This document shows positions 1-7,525 of a stretch of 13,043 bases of DNA, piece after piece. The stretch covers positions 1-13,043 of the forward strand of contig JAQCGA010000048.1 of NCBI GenBank assembly GCA_027619145.1, given 5' to 3'. Below the pieces are notes generated by a model, which was not told where the DNA came from, searched no databases, and was given only the letters and a program-made list of their open reading frames with translations. This DNA is from a bacterium (GTDB taxonomy: Bacteria > Latescibacterota > UBA2968 > GCA-2709665). The translations under genes and the position numbers were made by a program. Position 1 is the stretch's first letter. The number at the start of each line of letters is the position of its first letter.

Positions 1-1048
1 GCGTATCCAGATTCCAAACCGTATTCAGAAACCCATAAAGCTGTTCCCGGATATCCTTGTCGTAATTGTGCGTACCAGGATCCTCGTTGGCGTAAAACCC
101 AATACGGTCTTCCACACCCAGGAATTTATAAACCTTTTTGGCCGGCCGATAAATAGCGGGCCGCATGAACTCCGGTCGAAAAATCCCATCGTTCACACTG
201 TGAATCAGAAGAGAGGGCCGGGGTGCGAACATCGCTGTCAACGTATCATAGTCAGCCACCGTACACAGATCCACCGGCGTCTGCTCCAGATCACCATGAT
301 CCTCCCATCGCACAGTAGCCCGATGCCAGATCGGAGAGTGACCGGAAACCGGCAGGATCGCGCCAATCCGCTCATCGATCGCAGAAAGCACCGCCGTCTG
401 CCATCCACCTCCGGAAAGACCCGTCATCGCCACACGTTCAAGATCGGCCTGTTTATGCGCAAGTAGAACATCCAGACCGCGCTTCATCGCCAGGTACATC
501 ACCCCCACGCCCGCAACCCCACAAAGATCAACGTGACCTTGTTGCATATGGAAAGCAGAACCCTGCAATTCACCCATGCCAACGAACTCGGTATTGAGCG
601 CAAGCATTCCGCGTTTGGCCAAATTGATACAGCGAGCCTGCTTATAAGGCATCGCTTTACCGCCCCGATGGTGACCATTCACATTGAGCACAGCCGGAAC
701 CTTGCCCCGAATACCAACAGGCTCATACAAAAGGGCCGGAATCCACATCCCCGGATACCCTTCGTATCGAAGCTTCCGGATACGGTACCCTTTCCCCGTT
801 TCAATCACGCCCCGCCATTCCACCTTCGGTGGAGCATCCAGAATCCCCTTCTCATGGCCGCGAAGAAAAACCTTAGCAAGAAGGTCTTTGCGTATTTTCT
901 CCGTGCGCCTATCCCACTCCGAAGAAGTTTTGGGATACTCAATCTGAGGCAGCTTTTCCCTGTAATAGTCCATCATGATACCCGTGTGCTTTTTGCCTAA
1001 AAGCTTACGGGAAAGAACACGCGTAATTTGATCGACAGTGAGAGGCAT
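1..1048 (-). CDS. Alpha/beta hydrolase, acetyl-xylan-esterase / dienelactone-hydrolase type (3' end cut by window edge)
   Basis: The first 349 residues are visible and the C-terminus runs off the left edge. The ORF reads open from the ATG at 1048, which has AGGAA eight bases upstream. The nucleophile elbow is GLSGGG at residues 210-215, making S212 the likely catalytic serine; D287 (in HSVNDG) and H327 (in DPGTHNYD) sit where the acid and base of the triad are expected. NVNGHHRGG (122-130) looks like the oxyanion strand-loop. Roughly residues 1-95 form an N-terminal lead before the core, as in acetyl xylan esterase and related carbohydrate esterases. No signal peptide or membrane segment is visible, so a cytoplasmic enzyme is likely. 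It follows the C45-like gene by 48 bases with no terminator between them, so co-transcription is likely. The substrate is unknown: deacetylation of sugars is a family-based guess, and peptidase or lactonase activity is possible. Confidence 0.85.
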   Translation of the reverse strand, partial: MPLTVDQITRVLSRKLLGKKHTGIMMDYYREKLPQIEYPKTSSEWDRRTEKIRKDLLAKVFLRGHEKGILDAPPKVEWRGVIETGKGYRIRKLRYEGYPGMWIPALLYEPVGIRGKVPAVLNVNGHHRGGKAMPYKQARCINLAKRGMLALNTEFVGMGELQGSAFHMQQGHVDLCGVAGVGVMYLAMKRGLDVLLAHKQADLERVAMTGLSGGGWQTAVLSAIDERIGAILPVSGHSPIWHRATVRWEDHGDLEQTPVDLCTVADYDTLTAMFAPRPSLLIHSVNDGIFRPEFMRPAIYRPAKKVYKFLGVEDRIGFYANEDPGTHNYDKDIREQLYGFLNTVWNLDT

Positions 1049-1096
1049 AGGCTTCGTTCCTGGGAAAAGAATCGGGACAACCGAAAAAACGATAGA

Positions 1097-2152
1097 TCAA
1101 TTCAATGAATACGTCTCATACGGATTTTCACACGGATTCCCACGGCTCGCATGCAGCAACCCAGCGTCTGGCTCCAACAAAACGGAAAACGTCGTAGCCC
1201 AGTACCCGGTCGTGGGATGTTCGTTCGGATGCCGACAAATCGAAGTCGGATAATCCTCGTGGTCCCGCAGCGCATTTTTAAGACTCTCCAATGCAAGCGG
1301 GCGATCCATTTCATCCAGAATCTTTTCAATCCGCACTTTCCGTGCACCGGACTGAATCAGATCTCCGAATTTCTCCTTAAAAGGCATCAACTCCGGATGC
1401 TCGCAATGGTTGGTATGCGTAACCTTTCCGGTCCCCCCATCGCGCAAAACATGAACCCGCTCCACCGTCACCTCCAGGTCTGCCGGACCCTGCGGTGTGG
1501 ACAAAATGATATTGGCCGGCAATGCGCGCTGTGCCCGGTTCAACGCATCAACCGCGCCGTCCAAGCTATCCGCCTCCAGAATTGCCCGCACCGTAAAATA
1601 ATGCGGCACGCCCAGAGGTCTGCTCGGAGCCGGCAACGTATTCAAACACAGCCCCATCCCTTTGTCATTGATCCCAATGTACGCGATAAGCCCGGCCTGT
1701 GTAAGCGTCATCAGTGCAGGTTTGTCCTTCGGCCTCCGGGTAAGCACAACCGTGAACGGATTCAACGCCGGATCATTATCCCAATTCTGCCCCACAACCG
1801 TACTCTGCCCGGCAGGTGCAGCTACAGAGAAAGACGTACACCCTGCATCTGCCTGCGCCTGGAGCTGATTGCGGGTCTGGAGCATCATCAAATCGTCCAG
1901 AGAAACGCCGGAAGACTCGCTCATGCCGCGCAGCTCTCCCAGCATATGCGGCGCATAGGCTTCCACAAAAGGAATGCTATCGCGAGCAACAGAAATGGCC
2001 TTTTCCCGGGACACCTGAACAACTTTATTCACCCGCTCCAGTGCAATCTGTACAAATCCACGAATCTCTTCCTGTGCAGCCTCTCCAATCTGCCTGCCCA
2101 TTTCAACGGGGGTGCCTGCAACCTCGATCTCGCGGTAACGCGTCTGGGACAT
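1097..2152 (-). CDS. C45-family / acyl-CoA:6-aminopenicillanate acyltransferase-like Ntn hydrolase
   Basis: This is a 351-residue protein. The reading frame stays open to a TTG at 2182, but that lies inside a hairpin; the ATG at 2152 has AAGGAG six bases upstream and is chosen. Family members are made as one chain that cuts itself in front of a cysteine, which becomes the N-terminal nucleophile of the beta subunit. Here the site is AGCTSF with C105, predicting subunits of about 104 and 247 residues. GQNWDND (121-127) and THTNHC (245-250) match the conserved core motifs of the family. There is no signal peptide, so it is probably cytoplasmic. In the family the reaction is acyl transfer to, or amide hydrolysis of, small amines such as penicillin precursors; the natural substrate here is unknown. 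It lies directly downstream of a PLP aminotransferase, which might supply an amine, but two hairpins separate them. Confidence 0.88.
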   Translation of the reverse strand: MSQTRYREIEVAGTPVEMGRQIGEAAQEEIRGFVQIALERVNKVVQVSREKAISVARDSIPFVEAYAPHMLGELRGMSESSGVSLDDLMMLQTRNQLQAQADAGCTSFSVAAPAGQSTVVGQNWDNDPALNPFTVVLTRRPKDKPALMTLTQAGLIAYIGINDKGMGLCLNTLPAPSRPLGVPHYFTVRAILEADSLDGAVDALNRAQRALPANIILSTPQGPADLEVTVERVHVLRDGGTGKVTHTNHCEHPELMPFKEKFGDLIQSGARKVRIEKILDEMDRPLALESLKNALRDHEDYPTSICRHPNEHPTTGYWATTFSVLLEPDAGLLHASRGNPCENPYETYSLN

Positions 2153-2158
2153 TCCAGT

Positions 2159-2164
2159 CTCCTT
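2159..2164 (-). promoter_or_regulatory. Ribosome binding site fixing the C45-like gene start
   Basis: The minus strand reads AAGGAG, six bases before the ATG at 2152. This supports that ATG over the upstream in-frame TTG at 2182, which lies within the second hairpin and has no ribosome binding site. Confidence 0.8.
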
Positions 2165-2168
2165 GTAC

Positions 2169-2190
2169 AAAAGGCGCGACAAGCCGCGCC
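2169..2190 (-). other. Second GC-rich hairpin with a short U run, just upstream of the C45-like gene
   Basis: On the minus strand GGCGCG (2190-2185) pairs with CGCGCC (2178-2173) around a six-base loop and is followed by TTTT (2172-2169). The ribosome binding site starts four bases further on. It could be a weak terminator, an attenuator or a 5' stabilising hairpin. It is not clear that it stops transcription, because the U run is only four long. Confidence 0.5.
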
Positions 2191-2193
2191 CCG

Positions 2194-2229
2194 AAAAACC
2201 GCCCCGTCTCCCATATGCGGGAGACGGGG
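2194..2229 (-). terminator. Intrinsic (Rho-independent) terminator after the aminotransferase
   Basis: There is a perfect 11-bp stem: CCCCGTCTCCC (minus strand, 2229-2219) with GGGAGACGGGG (2212-2202), and a six-base loop GCATAT. CGG then TTTTT (2198-2194) follow on the minus strand. The stem begins 13 bases after the aminotransferase stop codon. The plus strand has no T run after the stem, so it is oriented for minus-strand transcription only. Only 41 bases remain to the next start codon. Confidence 0.85.
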
Positions 2230-2242
2230 TTGCAATGAGAAC

Positions 2243-3487
2243 TTACACCCGATTCTTATCCGCCACCTGCCGCACCATCTGCGCGGCCAACTCGCAATGC
2301 TCTGGCTCGTACTTCTCGCAGAACGTGGACCAGCGAATGAACGTCTCCAGAAACTCCTGCGCGTTCGGACAAGAATCTCCGTTGTAGGTGTACTCACGAG
2401 AAGCCGGCGGCATAGAATAAGGATAAATCTTCTTCTCCGCCTTCTCTGTAAGGAATGGCAACGCCGCAGGCATCAAATAATAGCGCCCTAATCCTGCACC
2501 AGGAATACCAGCCTCGACAAGCTGCTTGGCAAAATCGTCCGCACTGCAAGAAAACGCATCGAGATCAATATTGAACCCGACCATCCAGCACGAATACACA
2601 TTCATATAGTCTGGAATAGCCAGCGGTGTAATGCCGGGAATCTCGGCAAGCTTCTCGGTCAGAAGACGAATCATTTTATCGCGCTGAACAACATTGGGCC
2701 GAATAATCTCCAACTGCGCAATGGAAATGGCCGCCGTACACATCGGCATGCGATGGGCGTACCCGTGGACCACGTGTTCCCGCCCAAACCCGGCGCGCAC
2801 TTGCCCGCCCCGGCTGTGACCGATAAAACGCAACCGCTCGGCCAAATCATCGTCATTTGTAATCACACACCCACCTACATCCGAACCCATCGTCTTTTCG
2901 GAGTCAAAAGAAAATCCACCGGCCAGGCCCATCGTACCAGCCAGCCGCCCTTTATACTCGCCAAAAACCGCCTGGCAAACATCTTCGTACACAATCAGGT
3001 CATGCTTTTTTGCCACAGCATTAATCGCATCCATGTCGCAAAGCATACCTGTCTTATGTACTGCCAGAATCGCACGGGTACGATCCGTCACACACGCCTC
3101 AACCGTCTCTGCACTGATATTGGGTGAACCGGGTGCGGTATCTGCAAAAACAGGAATATAGTTCTCTTTAATCAGGCCCTGCAAAGAACCATAGTCCGTA
3201 ATGGGACTAACAATGATTTCATCACCTGGATCAAACGCAAACGCCGCAGCCAGAACAGCCAGAGCGGGTGTGCAACCGGGCGTGGCAATACAATGCTTGA
3301 CACCCATTTCCTTCGCAAATGTTTTTTCAAACCGTCCAATCATATCGCTTGTAAGACCAGAGTCCACCACTTCTTGCAAGTATTTCATGGCATTGGGACC
3401 CATGGTTCGCGGAAAAGGTGTGGGTAGCGTACCCTTGAGTTCCGCTGCGGCCTCAGCGCCGTATTTTGCACGTTCTCGAACTGCCAT
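2243..3487 (-). CDS. DegT/DnrJ/EryC1/StrS-family PLP-dependent aminotransferase
   Basis: This is a 414-residue fold-type-I PLP enzyme starting at the ATG at 3487, with AAAGGAA upstream. Family landmarks in order are the phosphate/cofactor loop PGCTPAL (70-76), AVHKTGMLCDM (142-152, the usual VHxxGxxxDM signature), YEDVCQA (167-173, D169 contacting the pyridine nitrogen) and SFDSEKTMGSDVGG (193-206) with K198 as the Schiff-base lysine. All key residues are present, so it should be active. These enzymes transfer an amino group, usually from glutamate or glutamine, to keto-sugars, keto-cyclitols or aminoshikimate-type ketones; the exact substrate cannot be read from the sequence. The C-terminus (about 365-414) diverges from the family's usual ending. 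No sugar dehydratase or nucleotidyltransferase is adjacent, so a nucleotide-sugar pathway is not shown. It follows the HspQ-like gene by 52 bases and ends at an intrinsic terminator. Confidence 0.9.
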   Translation of the reverse strand: MAVRERAKYGAEAAAELKGTLPTPFPRTMGPNAMKYLQEVVDSGLTSDMIGRFEKTFAKEMGVKHCIATPGCTPALAVLAAAFAFDPGDEIIVSPITDYGSLQGLIKENYIPVFADTAPGSPNISAETVEACVTDRTRAILAVHKTGMLCDMDAINAVAKKHDLIVYEDVCQAVFGEYKGRLAGTMGLAGGFSFDSEKTMGSDVGGCVITNDDDLAERLRFIGHSRGGQVRAGFGREHVVHGYAHRMPMCTAAISIAQLEIIRPNVVQRDKMIRLLTEKLAEIPGITPLAIPDYMNVYSCWMVGFNIDLDAFSCSADDFAKQLVEAGIPGAGLGRYYLMPAALPFLTEKAEKKIYPYSMPPASREYTYNGDSCPNAQEFLETFIRWSTFCEKYEPEHCELAAQMVRQVADKNRV

Positions 3488-3539
3488 TGCCAGATTCCTT
3501 TCTGTTCTTTTACCACAATCATTGGATATCGGAATTTAT

Positions 3540-4103
3540 CTACTCTTCTCCTGGCCCTGGCCAGGGCCGATCATTTCGAGTGTATCGCCCATTTTGAAAA
3601 GCATCAAAAAAAAGAGGAACATACGGATGAGAAATCCGTTCCAACGAATCATCTCCCCGAAGACTATTCTGGGCAGCGTACGTAACCTGGTCTGAACCGT
3701 GAACAAGCACGTGATACCACGGCTGATTCTTGTCTGGCTGAGAGCTGTTGGAAAGATACCAGGATTCGTCCGCCTGGCAAGTTGCGTCAAGATGAACAAT
3801 AACCCCTCTGTAGTTGTACCGCCGATGACGCACAAGTTGCCCCAGTACAAACCGAGGTTCCAGCTCGACAGGCCCTTCTGTGTCTTCTGTTTCAGGCTGA
3901 ACCGTTTCTATGACTTTCCGCCCTTGCAAGAGCTGCTGGATTTTTTCAATCTGTTCTGGGCCAGGAGGCTCAGACAATGCTGCAAGTTGCCATTTCAGCG
4001 TGGAACCGTATCCTGCCAGCGCCTCGGCCACAGCCTGCTGCACAATTTCAGAATCATCGTCCAGCAATTTCAAAATATGGGGCAATTCCTCTGGTTTCGG
4101 CAT
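3540..4103 (-). CDS. HspQ/YccV-domain protein with N-terminal HEAT-like segment
   Basis: This is a 187-residue protein. The frame is open to a TTG at 4145, inside the previous gene, but the ATG at 4103 with AAGGA seven bases upstream is the supported start. Residues about 6-46 (LPHILKLLDDDSEIVQQAVA and on) look like a HEAT-type helical repeat of the kind found in SirB1/transglutaminase-like proteins. Residues about 60-84 form an acidic linker. Residues about 85-168 are the HspQ (YccV) domain: FVLGQLVRHRRYNYRGVIVHLD, QPWYHVLVHGS, TYAAQNSL and SHPYVPLFF follow the family pattern closely. E. coli HspQ is about 105 residues, was first described as binding hemimethylated DNA and later as a Lon protease modulator. 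Which role applies here is unknown. It lies 13 bases after the YceH gene, so co-expression is likely. The tail ends WPGPGEE. Confidence 0.85.
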   Translation of the reverse strand: MPKPEELPHILKLLDDDSEIVQQAVAEALAGYGSTLKWQLAALSEPPGPEQIEKIQQLLQGRKVIETVQPETEDTEGPVELEPRFVLGQLVRHRRYNYRGVIVHLDATCQADESWYLSNSSQPDKNQPWYHVLVHGSDQVTYAAQNSLRGDDSLERISHPYVPLFFDAFQNGRYTRNDRPWPGPGEE

Positions 4104-4110
4104 AAAAACA

Positions 4111-4115
4111 TCCTT
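4111..4115 (-). promoter_or_regulatory. Ribosome binding site fixing the HspQ-like gene start
   Basis: The minus strand reads AAGGA between the YceH stop codon (4119-4117) and the ATG at 4103, with seven bases of spacing. This rules in the 187-residue form and argues against the longer TTG-initiated reading that would overlap yceH. Confidence 0.7.
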
Positions 4116-4116
4116 G

Positions 4117-4776
4117 TTATTCAAACTGTTTTCTAAACTCGGCAAATTGTTGTCTCAATTCCTGAAGCTCCTCACGTAGCGTTTCGAGTTCAGCCTCGAG
4201 CGTTTCGATCCGCTGATTATCTGCGCGAACCTCCAGGACCGCAGGTTCAAGTATTTCGGTTTCATCCACTTCAACTTCACCAGCCAACAAATGGGCGTAC
4301 CGAGCCTCCTTCATGCCGGGCCTACGGGGAAGACGCACTACCAGAGGTGTCTCCGTCCGATCCACCAGACCTTGCAACGTGACATCAACCTCTTCCAGGC
4401 TTTCAAAACCATAGATACGTTCAGTCCGCCCCCGGATTTCACCCACCGTCTGCGGCCCACGCAACATGAGAATACACAGTACCGCCAGTTCTTGCAGGTT
4501 CAAGTCCAACGCCGCGTCAAGATCCTGCCGGTACCGGGCCACGCGACTGTCTTCACTTAAAACGCGTTTGACCAGATTCTTTTTAAACGTAAGACTATCC
4601 AGAGCCTGCGCAACGGTCTTTTCGTCAAAGTCCACAACAGGATTCCGGTTGGACTTCTGGTTACAAGCCTTGGTGAGCGCGTTCAGCGTAAGCGGATACG
4701 TCTCGGGAGTTGTTTTTTCTTTTTCCAGAAGCGCACCTACAATACGCGCTTCAACATCATTTAAAATCGGGTCCAT
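4117..4776 (-). CDS. yceH: YceH-family (DUF480/UPF0502) double winged-helix protein
   Basis: This 219-residue protein has its ATG at 4776 with TGAGGAA upstream. It opens with LNDVEARIVGALLEKEKTTPETYPLTLNAL, the hallmark of the DUF480/YceH family, followed by ACNQKSNRNPV and a second winged-helix region near 92-135 (LNLQELAVLCILMLRGPQTVGEIRGRT). Residues 184-219 form a charged heptad-like coiled coil (IETLEAELETLREELQELRQ). E. coli YceH is about 215 residues, so the length is normal. The family's molecular role is not established; the fold suggests nucleic-acid binding or a dimeric regulator. The gene follows the FG-GAP gene by 19 bases and precedes the HspQ-like gene by 13, indicating one transcript. 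Confidence 0.93.
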   Translation of the reverse strand: MDPILNDVEARIVGALLEKEKTTPETYPLTLNALTKACNQKSNRNPVVDFDEKTVAQALDSLTFKKNLVKRVLSEDSRVARYRQDLDAALDLNLQELAVLCILMLRGPQTVGEIRGRTERIYGFESLEEVDVTLQGLVDRTETPLVVRLPRRPGMKEARYAHLLAGEVEVDETEILEPAVLEVRADNQRIETLEAELETLREELQELRQQFAEFRKQFE

Positions 4777-4795
4777 GTGTATTTCCTCAACCTGA

Positions 4796-7441
4796 TCAAT
4801 CGGCTTTCAGTATATGGATTTTTCCCTGGCTCGCGCAAGCGATCTCTCCGGTGCCATCCCCGTCAAAATCGGCAAAAATAGCCCAGCCCATTGACACAGG
4901 CGATTTCCAGCGAATTTCACCATTTCCATCCACATCGGTACCAATACAATAGCTACCCACTAGAAACTCCCCTTTGCCATCTCCATCCACATCTGCAACC
5001 ATCACCGGGCTGTTCGGCGCTTCGGGAAGATCCAGCTCCCATTTCACATCCCCGGTCCAGAGATTTCGACAAATAAAAGTCGAATGGTTCAAAAGCGCAT
5101 ATCCCACTTCCAGAACGCCGTCTCCGTCCACATCGATCAAACCAATTTTCGGCGGCACATCGTAACCAGGATCTTCGCGCCAGATGCCCTCGCGCGGGTC
5201 CGGTTTCATCAAACCAAAGCTTCCGTACCCGCCCACAGGCACAAACCAGTGTGGCTTTTTATCTTTTTCCGTCTGATACACAGGCACGTAACTATTGTAC
5301 AAATTGCCAGCATAAAGCGCACCTTTTTCACCCAGATTTTTGGTAGGGTTCAGAAAAACAAACCCACCATCTGTGCCCCGTAAAAACGCCATGTAACTGA
5401 GCATGTCCATGCCAATTTCGTCCAAACCATTGCCGTCAATATCGAAAGCAGTGGGAATGCCGTGCGGAATATAAGGTCGCAGATGATCGCCCTCTCGGTG
5501 AATCCCCCGGTGCCAGAGAAGGTTTCCGTTCAGCCCATCCAGCAGATAGGTACCTTCAATATTGCGCAACGTGTTGTTCACAGAGACAGCCACACCGGCA
5601 CGCGGACCGGGCAAAAAAGCGCCTGCATTCCAGGCAATGGCCTGGCCGTTCTGGGCGGTAGAAACCCCCAGAGATGTTTCCCAGAACAAAGAGCCATCTC
5701 CCCGGTACGCACGCACCGCAAGTTCACCCTGTGGCGTGCTGCCGGGTACAATCAAACAATGTTCTCCGGTACCTTCCAGATCGTGCAACAACGGGCTATG
5801 CCGGTGCCGGGCCCCAAGAAATTCGTGATTCGCAATTTCTTTGAACACATCGCGGTCTTCAAGGGAAAAAACCCGTACCCGGTTGCCAGCGGTAGTAGCC
5901 ACCAATTCCGCACAGCCGTCTCCGGTAAGGTCCGTGGCACTGAGCACAGGTGCGGCACCCCCTTCCAGCTCCAGCTCCCAAACAGGCGTTCCATCCCATC
6001 GAAGCGCATGCAGACTACCTTCTTTCCCAGGAACGATGAAGATCTCCTCATCCGCATCCTCCACAATCGTGTGGATCGGATTCTCAAGCAAAGAATGGGC
6101 ATCCGTGCGTGCAGCTTCATACAGAGCACCATGGCGCAACCCGTACCGAACAAGAGATACAACACTCTTTGGGCCTGTCCGCCGCAGAAGAAGATGATCT
6201 CCTGCAGCAATCACACCCCAGGCACCCGCCTGCTCAAACGTGGCCAGCGGAACAAGATCTCCGGAAGGGCCAAAGCGATAAACCGTCAAATCTCCGTGAA
6301 CCGGCGTAGCGCCATCTGGAGCACTCAGCACCAGCAGAGCGGGCTTTCCGTCCGGTGCGGTCCACACACCAACACACCAGGCGTCCTCCACCTCTGCTTT
6401 AACCGTCCCATCACCGGCCCCACGCACCCGGACAAAAGAGCGAAAACCCCGTTCCGGATCGCGTACATTATAGGCAATTTCTGTTTCGCCATCGCCGTCC
6501 AAATCTGTAACAGACAAATGCTCTACGGCCACACCAGGAACATTGTAAAGCTCTCCGTAATAATGCTGCCATGCAAGCTCGTTTTCCCCTTCGCGGCGCA
6601 GCCGAATGGCATGCACGTGTTCTTGCACACGCTCGGCAACAACACAAATCATCGGATTGCCATGCTTATCTCGTCCAAATTCCCAGGGACCATAATTGCG
6701 AAGGTGGCCGTTGCCAATACTGTACACAAGAGAACTGGCCATTTTTCCAGTACGTGCGTGAAAACCTCGACAGCGGTGGTGTCTTACATTCCAAATAACA
6801 GGTTCGTCCGGCTCGCTCAAATCCAATTTAATATGACAGCCATGGTCGTACCGCTCGGGCCATTCTTCCGGAACCACAACTGTGCGCTTCCAGACAAACT
6901 GGGGTTCGCCTTCGGGCGGAAAATGGATCAGACAACCCTCGTCCCCGTACGCAAGAAAAACAGCGGCTTCCAGGCCTGGTCGATCGGGTAAAACATTGCC
7001 TACAGCCACACGGACATGTACATGCGGTGGATCAAAACAATGCGTCCACTGGGTCTCTCCCGTAGCGGCATCCAGCAGGGTAACCCGGGGCCCACGGCCC
7101 AACAAGATCACATCCCGCCCATTTCCACACAGATCCCCGAAGAAGCAAAGCTCCCCGGCAACAGAACTGCTCCAGAGAACGTTCCCACTGTGCGAAACCC
7201 GACGCAGGCGGTTGTCGCACACCAGGAGACAGGACTCACCATCAGACAACGTAACCGTTTTGATCCAGTCAACTTCTCCGCCAACGTCCAGCGTAGTCCA
7301 CACAGACGGGGCTTCTGTCATGCTACAGGTAAGCGGAGAGAAACCGGTAAGCTGTCCGTCGTGCAAAGTCCGTGGCCAGTTTGGATTGTGCAAACCCGGG
7401 CACCGGATCCCTGGCAAAAGCGGGTGCGTAAGATCAGACAT
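4796..7441 (-). CDS. Large FG-GAP/VCBS-type beta-propeller repeat protein, no signal peptide
   Basis: This 881-residue protein starts at the ATG at 7441 with AAAGGA five bases upstream. Calcium-binding-type DxDGDG loops of FG-GAP/VCBS repeats occur at 313-318 (DLDGDG), 504-509 (DLTGDG), 667-672 (DIDGNG), 770-775 (DVDGDG), 817-822 (DVDGDG), 836-841 (DVDGNG) and 858-863 (DFDGDG). Degenerate ones occur at 103-108 and 554-559. Tryptophan-bearing strands such as GETQW, GTPVW, GSLFW, GNLLW and GDVKW recall PQQ-like propeller blades. This predicts one or more beta-propellers, perhaps two seven- to eight-bladed units. The N-terminus (MSDLTHPLLPGIRCPG) has no Sec signal or lipobox and there is no membrane helix, which is unusual for a repeat type mostly found in secreted proteins. 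No catalytic motif was recognised; a binding or scaffold role, or a lyase-like propeller, is possible. It shares a transcript with the DUF5069 gene upstream. Confidence 0.85.
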   Translation of the reverse strand: MSDLTHPLLPGIRCPGLHNPNWPRTLHDGQLTGFSPLTCSMTEAPSVWTTLDVGGEVDWIKTVTLSDGESCLLVCDNRLRRVSHSGNVLWSSSVAGELCFFGDLCGNGRDVILLGRGPRVTLLDAATGETQWTHCFDPPHVHVRVAVGNVLPDRPGLEAAVFLAYGDEGCLIHFPPEGEPQFVWKRTVVVPEEWPERYDHGCHIKLDLSEPDEPVIWNVRHHRCRGFHARTGKMASSLVYSIGNGHLRNYGPWEFGRDKHGNPMICVVAERVQEHVHAIRLRREGENELAWQHYYGELYNVPGVAVEHLSVTDLDGDGETEIAYNVRDPERGFRSFVRVRGAGDGTVKAEVEDAWCVGVWTAPDGKPALLVLSAPDGATPVHGDLTVYRFGPSGDLVPLATFEQAGAWGVIAAGDHLLLRRTGPKSVVSLVRYGLRHGALYEAARTDAHSLLENPIHTIVEDADEEIFIVPGKEGSLHALRWDGTPVWELELEGGAAPVLSATDLTGDGCAELVATTAGNRVRVFSLEDRDVFKEIANHEFLGARHRHSPLLHDLEGTGEHCLIVPGSTPQGELAVRAYRGDGSLFWETSLGVSTAQNGQAIAWNAGAFLPGPRAGVAVSVNNTLRNIEGTYLLDGLNGNLLWHRGIHREGDHLRPYIPHGIPTAFDIDGNGLDEIGMDMLSYMAFLRGTDGGFVFLNPTKNLGEKGALYAGNLYNSYVPVYQTEKDKKPHWFVPVGGYGSFGLMKPDPREGIWREDPGYDVPPKIGLIDVDGDGVLEVGYALLNHSTFICRNLWTGDVKWELDLPEAPNSPVMVADVDGDGKGEFLVGSYCIGTDVDGNGEIRWKSPVSMGWAIFADFDGDGTGEIACASQGKIHILKAD

Positions 7442-7453
7442 AAAAATCCTTTA

Positions 7454-7522
7454 TCAAGATCGCATCCACAGTGCCCCCAAAACGTCGGCGACACCCTTCT
7501 TCAACCCTTCAAATGTTTCCAC
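7454..7522 (-). CDS. Possible 22-residue micro-ORF between the DUF5069 and FG-GAP genes
   Basis: GTG at 7522, preceded by AGGAG eight bases upstream (inside the end of the DUF5069 gene), opens a 22-codon frame ending in TGA at 7456-7454. The peptide is METFEGLKKGVADVLGALWM plus RS, possibly an amphipathic helix. It is in the same frame as both the DUF5069 gene, whose TAA lies one codon upstream, and the FG-GAP gene downstream. It could be a real small protein, a C-terminal remnant of the upstream gene, a translational relay or chance. It has no recognisable family. Confidence 0.22.
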   Translation of the reverse strand: METFEGLKKGVADVLGALWMRS

Positions 7523-7525
7523 TCT

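Noticed and set aside
1151..2491. A 446-codon open frame on the plus strand
   Set aside because: It runs antisense across the C45-like gene, a terminator and the end of the aminotransferase; no protein features, and it would span two unrelated coding regions.
3553..3568. Perfect 16-base palindrome GGCCCTGGCCAGGGCC near the end of the HspQ-like gene
   Set aside because: It lies inside codons for the Trp/Pro/Gly-rich tail, has no following T run and no second copy seen, so it cannot be called a terminator or operator.
4104..4145. Longer start (TTG at 4145) for the HspQ-like gene, overlapping yceH
   Set aside because: No ribosome binding site at that position, whereas the ATG at 4103 has AAGGA seven bases upstream; the extra residues have no similarity to the domain.
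5462..6991. A 509-codon open frame on the plus strand
   Set aside because: It is wholly antisense to the FG-GAP gene; its translation is rich in Arg, Pro, His and Gln with no domain, and the minus-strand protein has clear repeats. It reflects codon bias.
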